Shown here one piece after another: positions 38,232 through 46,206 of a stretch of 64,000 bases of DNA. The notes under the pieces are model-generated. The model was not told where the DNA came from. It was given only the letters and a program-made list of their open reading frames with translations, and did no database searches. The position numbers and the translations under genes were made by a program. This stretch comes from Streptomyces sp. NBRC 109706. GTDB lineage: Bacteria > Actinomycetota > Actinomycetes > Streptomycetales > Streptomycetaceae. Every line of letters starts with the position of its first letter. Positions within the stretch are counted from its first letter, which is position 1. The stretch lies in contig NZ_BBOM01000011.1 of assembly GCF_000974485.1 (NCBI RefSeq), forward strand, positions 186,001-250,000, read 5' to 3'.

Positions 38232-39497
38232 TTAGGAATCTGCGGCGAACCAGTCCTGCATCGCGCGACGACCGCGGCCGTCGGCCTCGGGCATCATGTG
38301 CGCGTAGATCCGCAGCGTGATCGACGGGTCCGCGTGGCCCAGCCAGTTCGACACTGCCACGACCGGCTCCCGGGCGTGGAGTTGCACCGAGGCGAAGGTG
38401 TGCCGCAGCACGTGGAAGCCGTCCGACCGCGCCTCTGCATACTTCAGCTCCGTCCGGCTTCCCCGCCGCACGCTCTCCGGGGGCGGAATCACCCCGGCTG
38501 CGGAGAGTGCCGGCTTCCAGTACCGGCCGTTCCAGGAGTCCCTACGACACGCTCCGCCCTGGGGACCGGTGAAGATGAGCTCGAAGGTCCGCGCAGCCCG
38601 CTCCTTTGCCTCCTTCTCCGTCGCCGCCGGCGCCGGGTCGCCCCACGGCAGGGTCACCTTCTTCGCCGGGCACGCCTTGAGATGCGAGCGCAGTCGCTGC
38701 AGCAGGTAGGCCGGTACCGGCACGCTGCGGGTCTTCCGCCCCTTCGGTAGGTCGAAGACGAGCTTCGCCCCGACCTTCTTCACCTGTCGCCGAACGTGCA
38801 GCATCTCGCCCACCTCGTCGATGTCCTCCACCGCCAGGCCGAAGACCTCCGACTGCCGCAGGCCAGCGCCCACACCGACGTCGACCATGACGCGGAAGCG
38901 CTCCGGTATGGCAGCCCGCACCGTGCGAATACGGTCCTTCGTCCACGGCTGCACCGCGCGGGGAGGGATCGTCGGCAGCTTGATGCTCTTCGCCTTGCAA
39001 GGGTTCTTCCGGATCCGGTCGTCGTCGACGGCGGCTTGCAGGATCGAGGACAGGTAGCCCCACACCTCGTGCACTGTCGAGGGGCCGATCCGCTGCTGCA
39101 ACTCCTTGAGGAACAGTCGCAGTTGCGGCACCCGGATCGCGTTCAGTGACTGGGCGCCTAGAAGGTCGCGGATGTGGCCGAGGCGGCCCGCGACCGTGTC
39201 GCGGGTGGGCGGGAGGTCGGTCCGAGCGGGAAGCCACTCATCATCGATGTAGGCGGCCAACAGCATCCGGCCGCGACGCGGGTCGAGGAACTCTCCTTGG
39301 CTGGCCTCGTGTTCGGCCTTCGCCAACCACGCCTTGGCGTCGCCCGCCTTGTCGAAGCTGCGTGCCCTCACACCCGGGATTCCGGTGACCTTGTAGCGCT
39401 TCCCCACGCCCCACAGGGCGGTGCGCTCACGTTGTCCCGTCTTCGGGTTCGGCCGCTTCTTCAGCCAGCGGTCCTCGATGTAGCCGGCCACGGCCAT
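38232..39497 (-). CDS. int: Tyrosine integrase
   Basis: A 421-aa site-specific tyrosine recombinase that integrates and excises the prophage. An N-terminal arm-binding domain (1 to about 75) and SAM-like core-binding domain (75-165) precede the catalytic domain. The tetrad is Arg214 (GAGLRQSE), His362 and Arg365 (FHVLRHTF), His388 (LGHADPS) and nucleophile Tyr398 (RIYAHM). The ATG at 39497 is chosen; the coding region overlaps the end of the next minus-strand gene by 37 bases. It lies at the extreme left end of the element. Confidence 0.95.
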   Translation of the reverse strand: MAVAGYIEDRWLKKRPNPKTGQRERTALWGVGKRYKVTGIPGVRARSFDKAGDAKAWLAKAEHEASQGEFLDPRRGRMLLAAYIDDEWLPARTDLPPTRDTVAGRLGHIRDLLGAQSLNAIRVPQLRLFLKELQQRIGPSTVHEVWGYLSSILQAAVDDDRIRKNPCKAKSIKLPTIPPRAVQPWTKDRIRTVRAAIPERFRVMVDVGVGAGLRQSEVFGLAVEDIDEVGEMLHVRRQVKKVGAKLVFDLPKGRKTRSVPVPAYLLQRLRSHLKACPAKKVTLPWGDPAPAATEKEAKERAARTFELIFTGPQGGACRRDSWNGRYWKPALSAAGVIPPPESVRRGSRTELKYAEARSDGFHVLRHTFASVQLHAREPVVAVSNWLGHADPSITLRIYAHMMPEADGRGRRAMQDWFAADS

Positions 39498-39907
39498 CCC
39501 TCCCCGTCGAGGTCGTGCAGGCGGATGCGGAGCATCCGCTCGGTCACCTGCAGCTCTGCCGCTGCGGTGCGGACATCCTCCGCCCACTGGGCGACGGGCG
39601 CCAAGTCGCTGATGGCGATGAGCTTTCGGGCGGCTTGGCGGTCTGCGTATCGCTCTTGGTGGATGGCGGTCGGGCCGACGGTGCCGACGCAGTCGGCGTC
39701 GTCGGCCAGGACGTGCTCCAGCTCATGCGCAAGCACACACCGCTCCTGCACGGGCGAGAGACCGGAGGCGACAACGACCTTGCGGTAGTAGGGGGACCAG
39801 GCTCCCCAGGTGTCGCGGAGCCATACGCGCATCACGGGGATGCCGAGTTGGTCGAGGATCTGGGCGGGGGAGTACGACAACCCGTGCGCTAGGTCTGTGC
39901 TGAGCAA
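39461..39907 (-). CDS. ImmA/IrrE-family metallopeptidase
   Basis: A 148-aa gluzincin-type peptidase with H61-E-x-x-H65 (AHELEHVLADD) and a downstream acid-containing helix (ERYADRQAARKLIA). In other phages and ICEs, ImmA proteins cleave the cognate repressor to induce excision. The TTG at 39907 has a strong GGGGGGA site upstream; a TTG at 39931 is the alternative. Located between the integrase and the repressor, a usual immunity layout. Confidence 0.88.
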   Translation of the reverse strand: MLSTDLAHGLSYSPAQILDQLGIPVMRVWLRDTWGAWSPYYRKVVVASGLSPVQERCVLAHELEHVLADDADCVGTVGPTAIHQERYADRQAARKLIAISDLAPVAQWAEDVRTAAAELQVTERMLRIRLHDLDGEGWPWPATSRTAG

Positions 39908-40071
39908 TATTCCCCCCTGAGTGTGGCCCAAGTGGGCACAGATGTACCGCAGATTAGAACACTATGTGTACCTCATCGGTAACCCTGCGCGGAAGGCGAA
40001 CGCGCCTATTGGGGCAGCGGAACGCCTATGGGACAACCAAGCCGTGGGGGGGCGGACTTGGGCGAGCGGAG

Positions 40072-40596
40072 CTATATCGTCGGATCGTCACGATCCGGGT
40101 CAAGGGCACGCAGGATGCGTTCGGCGTCGTCCTCGGCCGGCCCCTCGCCCTCGGCGTGTGGCCGCGAGGCCGCGAGGTCGTACCGCTGCTGGGCGGGCGC
40201 GCGTGAGGCATTGATCCACACGAGGAGGTCGGTGATCGCGGCGCGGGATCGCTGCACGAGGTCGGCGGGCGCTCCGGCGTCGCGCGCGGCGTCGATCAAC
40301 TGCCAGGCCGACTCGGCAAGATTGGCGGTGGGGGCGACCTCTTCGGGCTCGCCGCCGGCGAGGACGTGCTCAACGGCCCCGGGGGTCCACCGGAAGAACT
40401 TGCTGACCAGCATGTAGCCGTCGGGGATTGCGGGTGCGCTCTCGGGGCGGCGGCCTTGTTCGTAGTTCTGGATGGTCTTGTGGCTGAGGCCGATCTGCTC
40501 GGCGAAGTCCTGCTGGCGGCGGATACCGCGGTCGAGGCGGTAGCGCCGGATGGTGCGTCCCAGGTGCTTCCAGTCCTGCGTGCGTGCGGAGTCCAC
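40072..40596 (-). CDS. XRE-family phage repressor
   Basis: A 174-aa protein with an N-terminal HTH (GRTIRRYRLDRGIRRQQDFAEQIGLSHKTIQNYEQGRR, about residues 14-52) and a C-terminal helical region (LVQRSRAAITDLLVWINAS) for dimerisation. It likely maintains lysogeny by binding the adjacent control region and may be the target of the ImmA-like protease. The GTG at 40596 has an AGGAAGGG site, so it is preferred to an ATG-like start far upstream. Confidence 0.85.
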   Translation of the reverse strand: MDSARTQDWKHLGRTIRRYRLDRGIRRQQDFAEQIGLSHKTIQNYEQGRRPESAPAIPDGYMLVSKFFRWTPGAVEHVLAGGEPEEVAPTANLAESAWQLIDAARDAGAPADLVQRSRAAITDLLVWINASRAPAQQRYDLAASRPHAEGEGPAEDDAERILRALDPDRDDPTI

Positions 40597-40610
40597 TTCG
40601 GCCCTTCCTA

Positions 40611-40763
40611 GGCAACGGCAAGCAACGGCGGGCAACAGCGTGCCACGCGTTCGCCGTGCTGTCACAGGCGACTCTCGGGCGCAAAGGGGCACCTGACCAG
40701 CGCGTTACTTCTGATTGCTTGCTAAGGCTTGCTGATGCTCCGTTCATTGCTTACCATTGCTTC
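40611..40763. promoter_or_regulatory. Divergent immunity control region with decameric repeats
   Basis: Left side: three 10-bp units in tandem, GGCAACGGCA, AGCAACGGCG, GGCAACAGCG (40611-40640). Right side: tandem CATTGCTTAC and CATTGCTTCA (40745-40764), ATTGCTTGCT at 40714-40723 and GGCTTGCTGATG at 40727-40738. GCAAGCAACG at 40618-40627 is close to the reverse complement of CATTGCTTAC, so one protein could bind both sides. A promoter candidate TTGCTG (40729-40734), 17-bp spacer, TACCAT (40752-40757) sits across the right repeats. Confidence 0.7.
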
Positions 40764-40994
40764 ATGCAAGCCCGGGGAGCACGTATCCGGCGCAAGCGTG
40801 AGGGGGCCGGCTATGGCCTCAGGGCCTTCGCCGACCTGATCGGCATCTCCCCCTCATGGCTCTCGCGGATCGAACGAGACCAAGCAAGCCCGAGCCCCGA
40901 CGTGCTGCGCCGGATAGCCCTTGCTCTCCAGCAAAACCCGCACGTCACGGCAGCAATCGCCGAGATCGCCTACTCAGAAATCAGCGAGGAGTAA
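40764..40994 (+). CDS. Small XRE-type HTH protein (Cro-like)
   Basis: A 76-aa DNA-binding protein consisting almost only of an HTH_3 domain: GARIRRKREGAGYGLRAFADLIGISPSWLSRIERDQASPSPDVL. As the first rightward gene divergent from the repressor, it fits a Cro-type early regulator. No ribosome-binding site precedes the ATG at 40764, and the TACCAT -10 element is 6 bases away, so the mRNA is probably leaderless. The stop overlaps the next start by one base. Confidence 0.85.
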   Translation: MQARGARIRRKREGAGYGLRAFADLIGISPSWLSRIERDQASPSPDVLRRIALALQQNPHVTAAIAEIAYSEISEE

Positions 40995-41260
40995 TGACCA
41001 CCACGATGTCCCCCCACCTCACCGTCAGCCAACTGGCGGCGCGGTGGCACACCGACCCCAAGGGGATCTACAACCTGCGCCAGCGCGGCAAGACGCCCCC
41101 CGCCATGAGGCGTGGCCGGATCCTGCTCTTCCCGCTGGCCGAGGTGGAGGCGCACGAGCGGCGCCTCCTCGACGCCGACTCTCAGCGGGCCAACACCGTC
41201 GAGATGCGACCGGCGGAGCCGCTGGCGCGCATACCGCGCCAGCGCGGCAAGGCCGCCTGA
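40994..41260 (+). CDS. Excisionase-like winged HTH protein
   Basis: An 88-aa protein with a MerR/Xis-like HTH: LTVSQLAARWHTDPKGIYNLRQRGKTPPAMRRGRILLFPLAEVEAHERRL, the helix-turn-helix_17 pattern. Such proteins act as recombination directionality factors or as regulators. ATG overlaps the previous stop (TAATG) and a hairpin follows, so these two genes form the first early unit. Confidence 0.8.
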   Translation: MTTTMSPHLTVSQLAARWHTDPKGIYNLRQRGKTPPAMRRGRILLFPLAEVEAHERRLLDADSQRANTVEMRPAEPLARIPRQRGKAA

Positions 41261-41268
41261 CAAGCAAA

Positions 41269-41288
41269 CGGGCCGCCCTCGGGCGGCC
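41269..41288 (+). terminator. Hairpin after the excisionase-like gene
   Basis: 8-bp stem GGGCCGCC (41269-41276) and GGCGGCCC (41281-41288) around CTCG, 8 bases after the stop. A second dyad, GGCGCCG/CGGCGCC, follows at about 41292-41311. Confidence 0.55.
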
Positions 41289-41351
41289 CGGGGCGCCGTG
41301 GCTGCGGCGCCTGACCTATCCCCTGCACCACTACAGAGAGAGGAGTAGGCC

Positions 41352-41786
41352 GTGTCCGAGCCTACCCGCACGACCATCACCTATGACCCTGACCCGCACC
41401 CGACAATGCGCGATCTGCATCGCGTGATGGGTGAGTTGCTGGACCTGCTGCCCGACATGGGCGACCCGACGGGCGTCTCCTGGGATGTGGGGCGTCAGCC
41501 GGATGGCACGGTGGGGCTGCGTGTCAGCGCCGTGGGTCCCGACGGGCCGGAGTTGCTGGAGGCGGCGCACCGCCTGATGGGCGGCGACGTGAGGCCGTCC
41601 GGCGACGTGCTGGTGCACGTCGGGGGCGGGCGGTCGCGGATGACGGCGCTGCACACGGAGCACGTAGGTGTGCCGGTGCGCGTGACGGCGTGGCTGCCGG
41701 AGCCGGACGAGCGCGAGGCGTTGCTGGCCCGTCTGGCCGAGCTGGACGCCGCCGAGGGTCCGCAGGGTGGTGGCGACGGTGAGTGA
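41352..41786 (+). CDS. Hypothetical prophage protein
   Basis: A 144-aa acidic protein. The N-terminal part (PHPTMRDLHRVMGELLDLLPD) is helical; the middle and end look beta-rich (GLRVSAVGPDG, HVGVPVRVTAWLPEP). I do not recognise a domain. GTG at 41352 with an AGAGGAG site. It overlaps the next gene, so it begins a coupled group that runs to 45015. Confidence 0.75.
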   Translation: MSEPTRTTITYDPDPHPTMRDLHRVMGELLDLLPDMGDPTGVSWDVGRQPDGTVGLRVSAVGPDGPELLEAAHRLMGGDVRPSGDVLVHVGGGRSRMTALHTEHVGVPVRVTAWLPEPDEREALLARLAELDAAEGPQGGGDGE

Positions 41787-42507
41787 ACACACGCCGATGT
41801 CGCCGGAGCGGCTGGCCGCGATCGCCGCCCGCGCCGAGGCCGCGACGCCAGGGCCGTGGCAGTACGACTACGCCGACCGGGAGGTGATGACCGGCCACGG
41901 GATCGCCGTGGCCGACATCCACCCGGCCGACGACGACGGCCGGTTCATTGCCCACACCCGCGAGGACGTGGACGCGCTGCTGGCTGAGGTGGAGCGGCTG
42001 CGGGACCGGGTCGATGAGGTTGAGCGCCGGTACACGTTCGACACGGCCGACCTCAAGCAGCAGCGGGACGCGGCCCGCGCGGTGGTGGCCGAGCAGCAGG
42101 ACGCGCTGTCCGCCGCCCGGCCCTCCCGGCAGGAGACGGCCACCCGCGCGGCTGTGCTGCGGGAGGCGCAGGACGCGACGGTCGCGTGGTTGGTCAAGAA
42201 GGCGGGCGAGGAGCGGTCCGTCGCGATGCAGGAGGAGAAGCGCCGGGCGACCGCCCGCGCCCGCCACTACTGGGAGCGCGCCGAGCTGATCAGCACGCTC
42301 GCCGACAAGGTGAGCAGGGGCGCGGTCCGCCCCTTCCTCGACGCCGCCCCGCTGCAGCCGACCCGCGCCGAGGTTCTGCGGGAGGCGGAGGCCCGCCTGC
42401 TGCTGCACGCTGAGCGGCTGGAGTCTGCCGTCTGGGCGGCTGCCGCCCGGGTGGTCGCCAGCATGGCCGACGAGGCTGACACCGCCGGGGGTGGCGACCG
42501 TGGCTGA
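41779..42507 (+). CDS. Coiled-coil phage protein (Ea22-like)
   Basis: A 242-aa protein. Residues 1-75 have the motif common in actinophage early genes: ERLAAIAARAEAATPGPW, then IHPADDDGRFIAHTREDVDALLAEVERLR. A long coiled coil (residues 70-130 and again 140-175) follows. The family is known only as an early phage protein without assigned activity. The GTG at 41779 is chosen with a GGGTGG site; 41767 is also possible. Overlaps neighbours at both ends. Confidence 0.75.
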   Translation: MSEHTPMSPERLAAIAARAEAATPGPWQYDYADREVMTGHGIAVADIHPADDDGRFIAHTREDVDALLAEVERLRDRVDEVERRYTFDTADLKQQRDAARAVVAEQQDALSAARPSRQETATRAAVLREAQDATVAWLVKKAGEERSVAMQEEKRRATARARHYWERAELISTLADKVSRGAVRPFLDAAPLQPTRAEVLREAEARLLLHAERLESAVWAAAARVVASMADEADTAGGGDRG

Positions 42508-42835
42508 GCGCGCCACCCGCCGGGCCATCGCACGGCTGATGGCCGTAGCGGCGACGCCCGGACCCGACAGGCGGACCAGCCTCGCGGACGCGCGCACGGC
42601 GCTGTGCCTCGCACGCGGAACTGCCATCGCCGACATTGATCCGGCGACGGGCTACGACTACTCCGACGCCGCCTACGAGACCGTGCGCGCCAGCTGGCGC
42701 ACCCACGCCGAGAATTGGTCCGAGGACTACGACCCGCCCCGGTACGAGGCGGCGCGCGCCCAGTGGGCCCGGCATCGTCCGGATCTCACCGACGACTGGC
42801 TGGCCGGCATCGACACCGCCGGGGGTGCGCGATGA
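42500..42835 (+). CDS. Hypothetical prophage protein
   Basis: An acidic/basic mixed protein of 111 aa with conserved-looking repeats of AA-R-x-x-W (ETVRASWRTHAENWSEDYDPPRYEAARAQW). No recognised domain. GTG at 42500 follows GGGGGTGG; 42491 is an alternative. It overlaps both neighbours. Confidence 0.7.
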   Translation: MAERATRRAIARLMAVAATPGPDRRTSLADARTALCLARGTAIADIDPATGYDYSDAAYETVRASWRTHAENWSEDYDPPRYEAARAQWARHRPDLTDDWLAGIDTAGGAR

Positions 42836-43035
42836 CCCCGCAGCTCCCGTCGGAGCATCTGGCCCAGCAGGAGCAGACCCGCGCGGACGGCCTCGCCCGC
42901 CGCTGCGGCGAGATCTCCGGCACCCCGGGCCACCCGTCCGCCGGGAGCCTGCACCACTACCAGGCCGCGTACCGCAACGCCGCCGGCACGGGCGCCGCGC
43001 ACACCGCGCCGCTCGACCTCGGGGAGGCGTCGTGA
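42832..43035 (+). CDS. Small hypothetical prophage protein
   Basis: A 67-aa protein with Gln/Glu-rich N-terminus (LPSEHLAQQEQTRADGLARRCGE) and a Gly/Ala-rich C-terminus. ATGA overlap with the previous stop and GTGA overlap with the next start show tight coupling to the recombination genes. No domain recognised. Confidence 0.65.
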   Translation: MTPQLPSEHLAQQEQTRADGLARRCGEISGTPGHPSAGSLHHYQAAYRNAAGTGAAHTAPLDLGEAS

Positions 43036-43871
43036 GCGCGCCGACGGCCGAGGTTGTGCCCGGCGTCTACGACATCCCGGCCGAGCAGTACCACGCCGAC
43101 CCGGTGCCGGGCGGGTCGCTGTCCTCCACCGGCGCGCGGAAGATCCTCGCCGCGCCGGCGAAGTTCCACCACGAGCGCGAGCACGGCTCACCGGCGCCAG
43201 CGGACCACATGGAGTTCGGCACCGCCGTGCACTCCATCGTCCTCGGCGACGGGCCCGACGTGGTGTGCGTCGACTGGGACGACTGGCGCAAGAAGGACGC
43301 CCAGGCGGAGCGGGCGGAGATTCGCGCCGCCGGCGGGGTGCCGCTGCTGCCCGCCCAGTACGACCAGGCGCAGGCCATGGCGACGGCGGTGCACAAGCAC
43401 CCGCGCGCTGCCGAGCTGTTGGCCGCGGGTGAGGCCGAGCAGACGTTCATCTGGCGCGACGACGCGACCGGCGTGTGGTGCCGCTCCCGGGTGGACTGGC
43501 TGTCGCCGCTGGCCGTGACGGACTACAAGACCTGCTCGGACGCCTCGTTGGAGGCGATCCAGCAGTCGATCTACCGGTGGGGCTACCACCAGCAGGCCCC
43601 GTGGTACCTGGACGGCGTCCGCGCCGTCCTCGGGACGGCGGACATGAAGTTCGAGTTCATCTTCCAGGAGAAGGATCCGCCCTACCTGGTGCGAACGGTC
43701 CAGCTCAGCGCGGATGCGCTGCTGCTGGGGTCGGCGAGGAACCGGCGGGCCCGCGAGGTCTACGCCGAGTGCCAGCGCACCGGCATCTGGCCGGGCTACG
43801 GCGAGACCACTCACTACCTGTCTCTGCCGCCGTGGGCGGCTGATCGCGATGCTCAGGAGTACCTGTCATGA
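43032..43871 (+). CDS. PD-(D/E)XK exonuclease, RecE/lambda-Exo-like
   Basis: A 279-aa nuclease-like protein. GSLSSTGARKILAAPAKFHHER and MEFGTAVHSIVLG are typical of the phage exonuclease/PDDEXK_1-type family; the catalytic core is RSRVDWLSPLAVTDYKTCSDAS with Asp, x, Lys (D-Y-K). It would make 3' single strands for phage recombination with the adjacent Sak4-like protein. GTG overlaps the previous stop. Confidence 0.85.
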   Translation: MSAPTAEVVPGVYDIPAEQYHADPVPGGSLSSTGARKILAAPAKFHHEREHGSPAPADHMEFGTAVHSIVLGDGPDVVCVDWDDWRKKDAQAERAEIRAAGGVPLLPAQYDQAQAMATAVHKHPRAAELLAAGEAEQTFIWRDDATGVWCRSRVDWLSPLAVTDYKTCSDASLEAIQQSIYRWGYHQQAPWYLDGVRAVLGTADMKFEFIFQEKDPPYLVRTVQLSADALLLGSARNRRAREVYAECQRTGIWPGYGETTHYLSLPPWAADRDAQEYLS

Positions 43872-44830
43872 CGCTGCCCGCACCCAAGCGCACCGCCCAA
43901 CCGGCGCCCCAGGAAGCTGAGTTCGGCGACGGCGAGTTCGTGTTCCGCCCGGCTACGAAGGAGCAGGCGAAGGCCCGCGTGGCACTGATGGGCGTCTCGG
44001 GCTCCGGGAAGACCTGGACCGGCCTCGCGTTGGCTCACGGCCTCGCCGCCGGCGGCCGGCTGGCCGTCATCGACACCGAGCGCGGCTCCGCGTCGAAGTA
44101 CGTCGGGACGCGCGGCATCCAGTTCGACACGTTGCAGATGTACCGCTACGACCCGCGCGATCTGGTGAAGGCGCTGGCCGTCGCCGCGAAGGCCGGCTTC
44201 GACGCCGTGCTGATCGACAGCCTGAGCCACTTCTGGAAGGGCACCGACGGAACGCTGGAGCAGGTCGACCGGGCCAAGGCCCGGTACGGCAACAACTCCT
44301 TCGCGGGCTGGAAGGAGGGAACCCCGATGCAGAACCAGATGATCGATGCTCTCCTCTCCTACCCCGGGCACGTCGTCGCCACGATGCGCGCCCACACCGA
44401 GTGGTCGCTGGAGCGCAACAAGTCCGGCGTTCTGGAGCCGAAGCGGCTCGGGACGCGCGCCGAGCAGCGGCGCGACGTGGAGTACGAGTTCGACGTCGTC
44501 GGCTCGATGGACGTCGACACGACGCTGACGGTCATCAAGTCCCGCTGCCCCGCGCTCCACAAGCAGGTCCTCAAGGAGCCTGACGGGGCGCAGGTCGCGA
44601 GGCAGCTGCTCGGCTGGCTGGAGGACGGCGCCCGGGCGGCGGACCCGGGGGAGTACCTGGAGCGGGCGCAGGCGCCGGACGCGACCTATGAGGGGCTGCT
44701 GGCCCTGTATGCCGAGGTTGAGGCGCGCGGCCTGCTGGCGTCCCCGTACCTGGACGGCGAGACGCCCACCAGCCTCGGCGAGTACATCCGGGCCCGGGGC
44801 ACCGCGCTGAAGCAGGCGGGTGCGCGGTGA
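43868..44830 (+). CDS. Sak4-like RecA-fold ATPase
   Basis: A 320-aa P-loop protein. Walker A is GVSGSGKT (42-49) and the Walker B-like segment is FDAVLIDSLSHFW. The rest (AIDTERGSASKY, MRAHTEWSLERNKSG) matches phage nucleotide-binding proteins of the Sak4 group, single-strand annealing recombinases related to RecA. It forms a pair with the upstream nuclease (ATGA overlap). Confidence 0.88.
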   Translation: MTLPAPKRTAQPAPQEAEFGDGEFVFRPATKEQAKARVALMGVSGSGKTWTGLALAHGLAAGGRLAVIDTERGSASKYVGTRGIQFDTLQMYRYDPRDLVKALAVAAKAGFDAVLIDSLSHFWKGTDGTLEQVDRAKARYGNNSFAGWKEGTPMQNQMIDALLSYPGHVVATMRAHTEWSLERNKSGVLEPKRLGTRAEQRRDVEYEFDVVGSMDVDTTLTVIKSRCPALHKQVLKEPDGAQVARQLLGWLEDGARAADPGEYLERAQAPDATYEGLLALYAEVEARGLLASPYLDGETPTSLGEYIRARGTALKQAGAR

Positions 44831-45015
44831 GCGCCTACATGCCGCTGATCGCGGTGGCGGCGGGCCTGATCGGCCTCGGCGTGGGGCTGGTGGTGCTGGC
44901 CCGCACGCCCGCGCTGTGGTCAAGCACCGGCCCCGTGCCGGAGCGGGATGACGAGCTGCTGACCGAGGTGCTGCGGGAGCACCGGGTCACCGACGGCCCC
45001 AACCCCCGCCCCTGA
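44827..45015 (+). CDS. Small single-pass membrane protein
   Basis: A 62-aa protein with a transmembrane helix at residues 4-25 (YMPLIAVAAGLIGLGVGLVVL) and an acidic C-terminus. GTG overlaps the Sak4-like stop by 4 bases. Function unknown; a superinfection-exclusion or membrane-tethering role would be a guess. A strong hairpin follows. Confidence 0.7.
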   Translation: MSAYMPLIAVAAGLIGLGVGLVVLARTPALWSSTGPVPERDDELLTEVLREHRVTDGPNPRP

Positions 45016-45029
45016 TCCACCCCCTGACC

Positions 45030-45068
45030 GGTTCCGCCGGCCGGTGACCAGCCCCGGCCGGCGGAACC
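45030..45068 (+). terminator. Hairpin ending the recombination gene group
   Basis: Perfect 15-bp stem (GGTTCCGCCGGCCGG at 45030-45044, pairing with 45054-45068), 9-base loop, 14 bases after the stop at 45015. Confidence 0.75.
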
Positions 45069-45097
45069 CCCAACACCAACACACCTGAGGAGCACAG

Positions 45098-45442
45098 ATG
45101 ACCGTCTCCCTCTGCAAGCACTCCTTCCCGATCCAGCCCCCACACGGGTCGATCGTCCGCCCCGGACCCTGTGTCGGCTGCGGCATCACCTGGGACGACT
45201 GCCAAGCCGACCTCGCCCGGCAGGAGGCCGCCCTGATCGACGGCTCGTCCCACGACGGCCAGTGCGGTCACTGCGACCAGACGCGGCGCCTGTACAGGTG
45301 GCAGCCGCTCCGCCAGCCGTGGGACGAGCCGGACTACGAGCCGCCCATCACGTGGCTGTGCGCGGCCGGCTACGACGCCGCCACGCAGGCGTACAACGCC
45401 GACATCGCGGCCGCCATGGCTAGCGGCCTCTCCACCCCCTGA
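45098..45442 (+). CDS. Small Cys-rich prophage protein
   Basis: A 114-aa protein with two CxxC-type pairs (CVGCGITWDDC and CGHCDQTR) and a lone CKH near the start, suggesting zinc binding. ATG 45098 with a GAGGAGC site. Followed by a hairpin, so it is probably a one-gene unit. No known family. Confidence 0.7.
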   Translation: MTVSLCKHSFPIQPPHGSIVRPGPCVGCGITWDDCQADLARQEAALIDGSSHDGQCGHCDQTRRLYRWQPLRQPWDEPDYEPPITWLCAAGYDAATQAYNADIAAAMASGLSTP

Positions 45443-45447
45443 TGTTC

Positions 45448-45482
45448 GGCCGCCCCCGGCACTCGAACTGCCGGGGGCGGCC
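45448..45482 (+). terminator. Hairpin between two single-gene units
   Basis: Perfect 14-bp stem (GGCCGCCCCCGGCA at 45448-45461 and 45469-45482) with a 7-base loop, 5 bases after the stop. Confidence 0.75.
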
Positions 45483-45511
45483 ACCCCGAACGATACCGAG
45501 AGGAGCACACG

Positions 45512-45841
45512 ATGACCGAGCCGATCCCCGCCGTCGGCCGCTGCCAGCGGTGCCAGCAACTCCGGCCCGTCTGGCGCCTCGACGCCCCCGCCGCGTTCTG
45601 GAACGACGCCCGCTACACCACCCCGACCGGAGCGTGGCTCTGCGCCCGGCACTACAGCGACGCCACCACTACCCACGAGGACGGGCAGGCGTACACCGTC
45701 GAACACGACCTGGAGGTCTTTCCCTGGGAGACCGCGCCGCTACGCGTCTTCACGCCCTCTGGCGAGGTGCTGACCGAGTCCGACCGCGACTTGGCCGCCT
45801 GCCGCGCCATCCTCGCCGCCACGGACGGAGCGGCGTCGTGA
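45512..45841 (+). CDS. Zinc-finger-like prophage protein
   Basis: A 109-aa protein opening with a CQRCQQLRPVW ribbon and a later LCARHYS; the four possible ligands resemble a small zinc ribbon. The C-terminal half is acidic (TESDRDLAACRAIL). The ATG at 45512 has a GAGAGGAG site. The stop overlaps the next GTG. Confidence 0.7.
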   Translation: MTEPIPAVGRCQRCQQLRPVWRLDAPAAFWNDARYTTPTGAWLCARHYSDATTTHEDGQAYTVEHDLEVFPWETAPLRVFTPSGEVLTESDRDLAACRAILAATDGAAS

Positions 45842-46206
45842 CCGGCACCCAGCTCCAGCTCCCAGCCGTCGTCGCGGGCACGGTCAACCCCGCCGCCGGG
45901 GAGCGCGCGAAGCGTGACGGCATGGCCCGCGCCGAGCAGCGCACCGCCCCGTCGTGGGCCGCCGCCTGCCAGGCCGCCATCACCGTCATGGCGCGCAGGG
46001 GCGTGCCGTTCCAGGCCGCCGACCTCGTCCGCGAGGGTCTGGTGGACGAACCGGACGACCACCACCAGTGGGGCCCCCAACTCGCCATCGCCGCCCGGCG
46101 CGGGGTCATCCGCGCCCACGGCTACGCCCCCTCCCGCCGCGCCACCACCAAGGCGTCCGCCTGTCGCCGGTGGATCGGCGGCGGCGCCGAGGAGGTGGCC
46201 GCGTGA
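45838..46206 (+). CDS. Hypothetical prophage protein, possible wHTH
   Basis: A 122-aa protein. The segment RRGVPFQAADLVREGLVDEPDDHHQWGPQLAIAARRGVIRAHGY looks like a small winged-helix (as in replication-associated phage proteins). Basic C-terminus (SRRATTKASACRRW). GTG overlaps the previous stop, and its own stop overlaps the next start. Confidence 0.65.
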   Translation: MTGTQLQLPAVVAGTVNPAAGERAKRDGMARAEQRTAPSWAAACQAAITVMARRGVPFQAADLVREGLVDEPDDHHQWGPQLAIAARRGVIRAHGYAPSRRATTKASACRRWIGGGAEEVAA

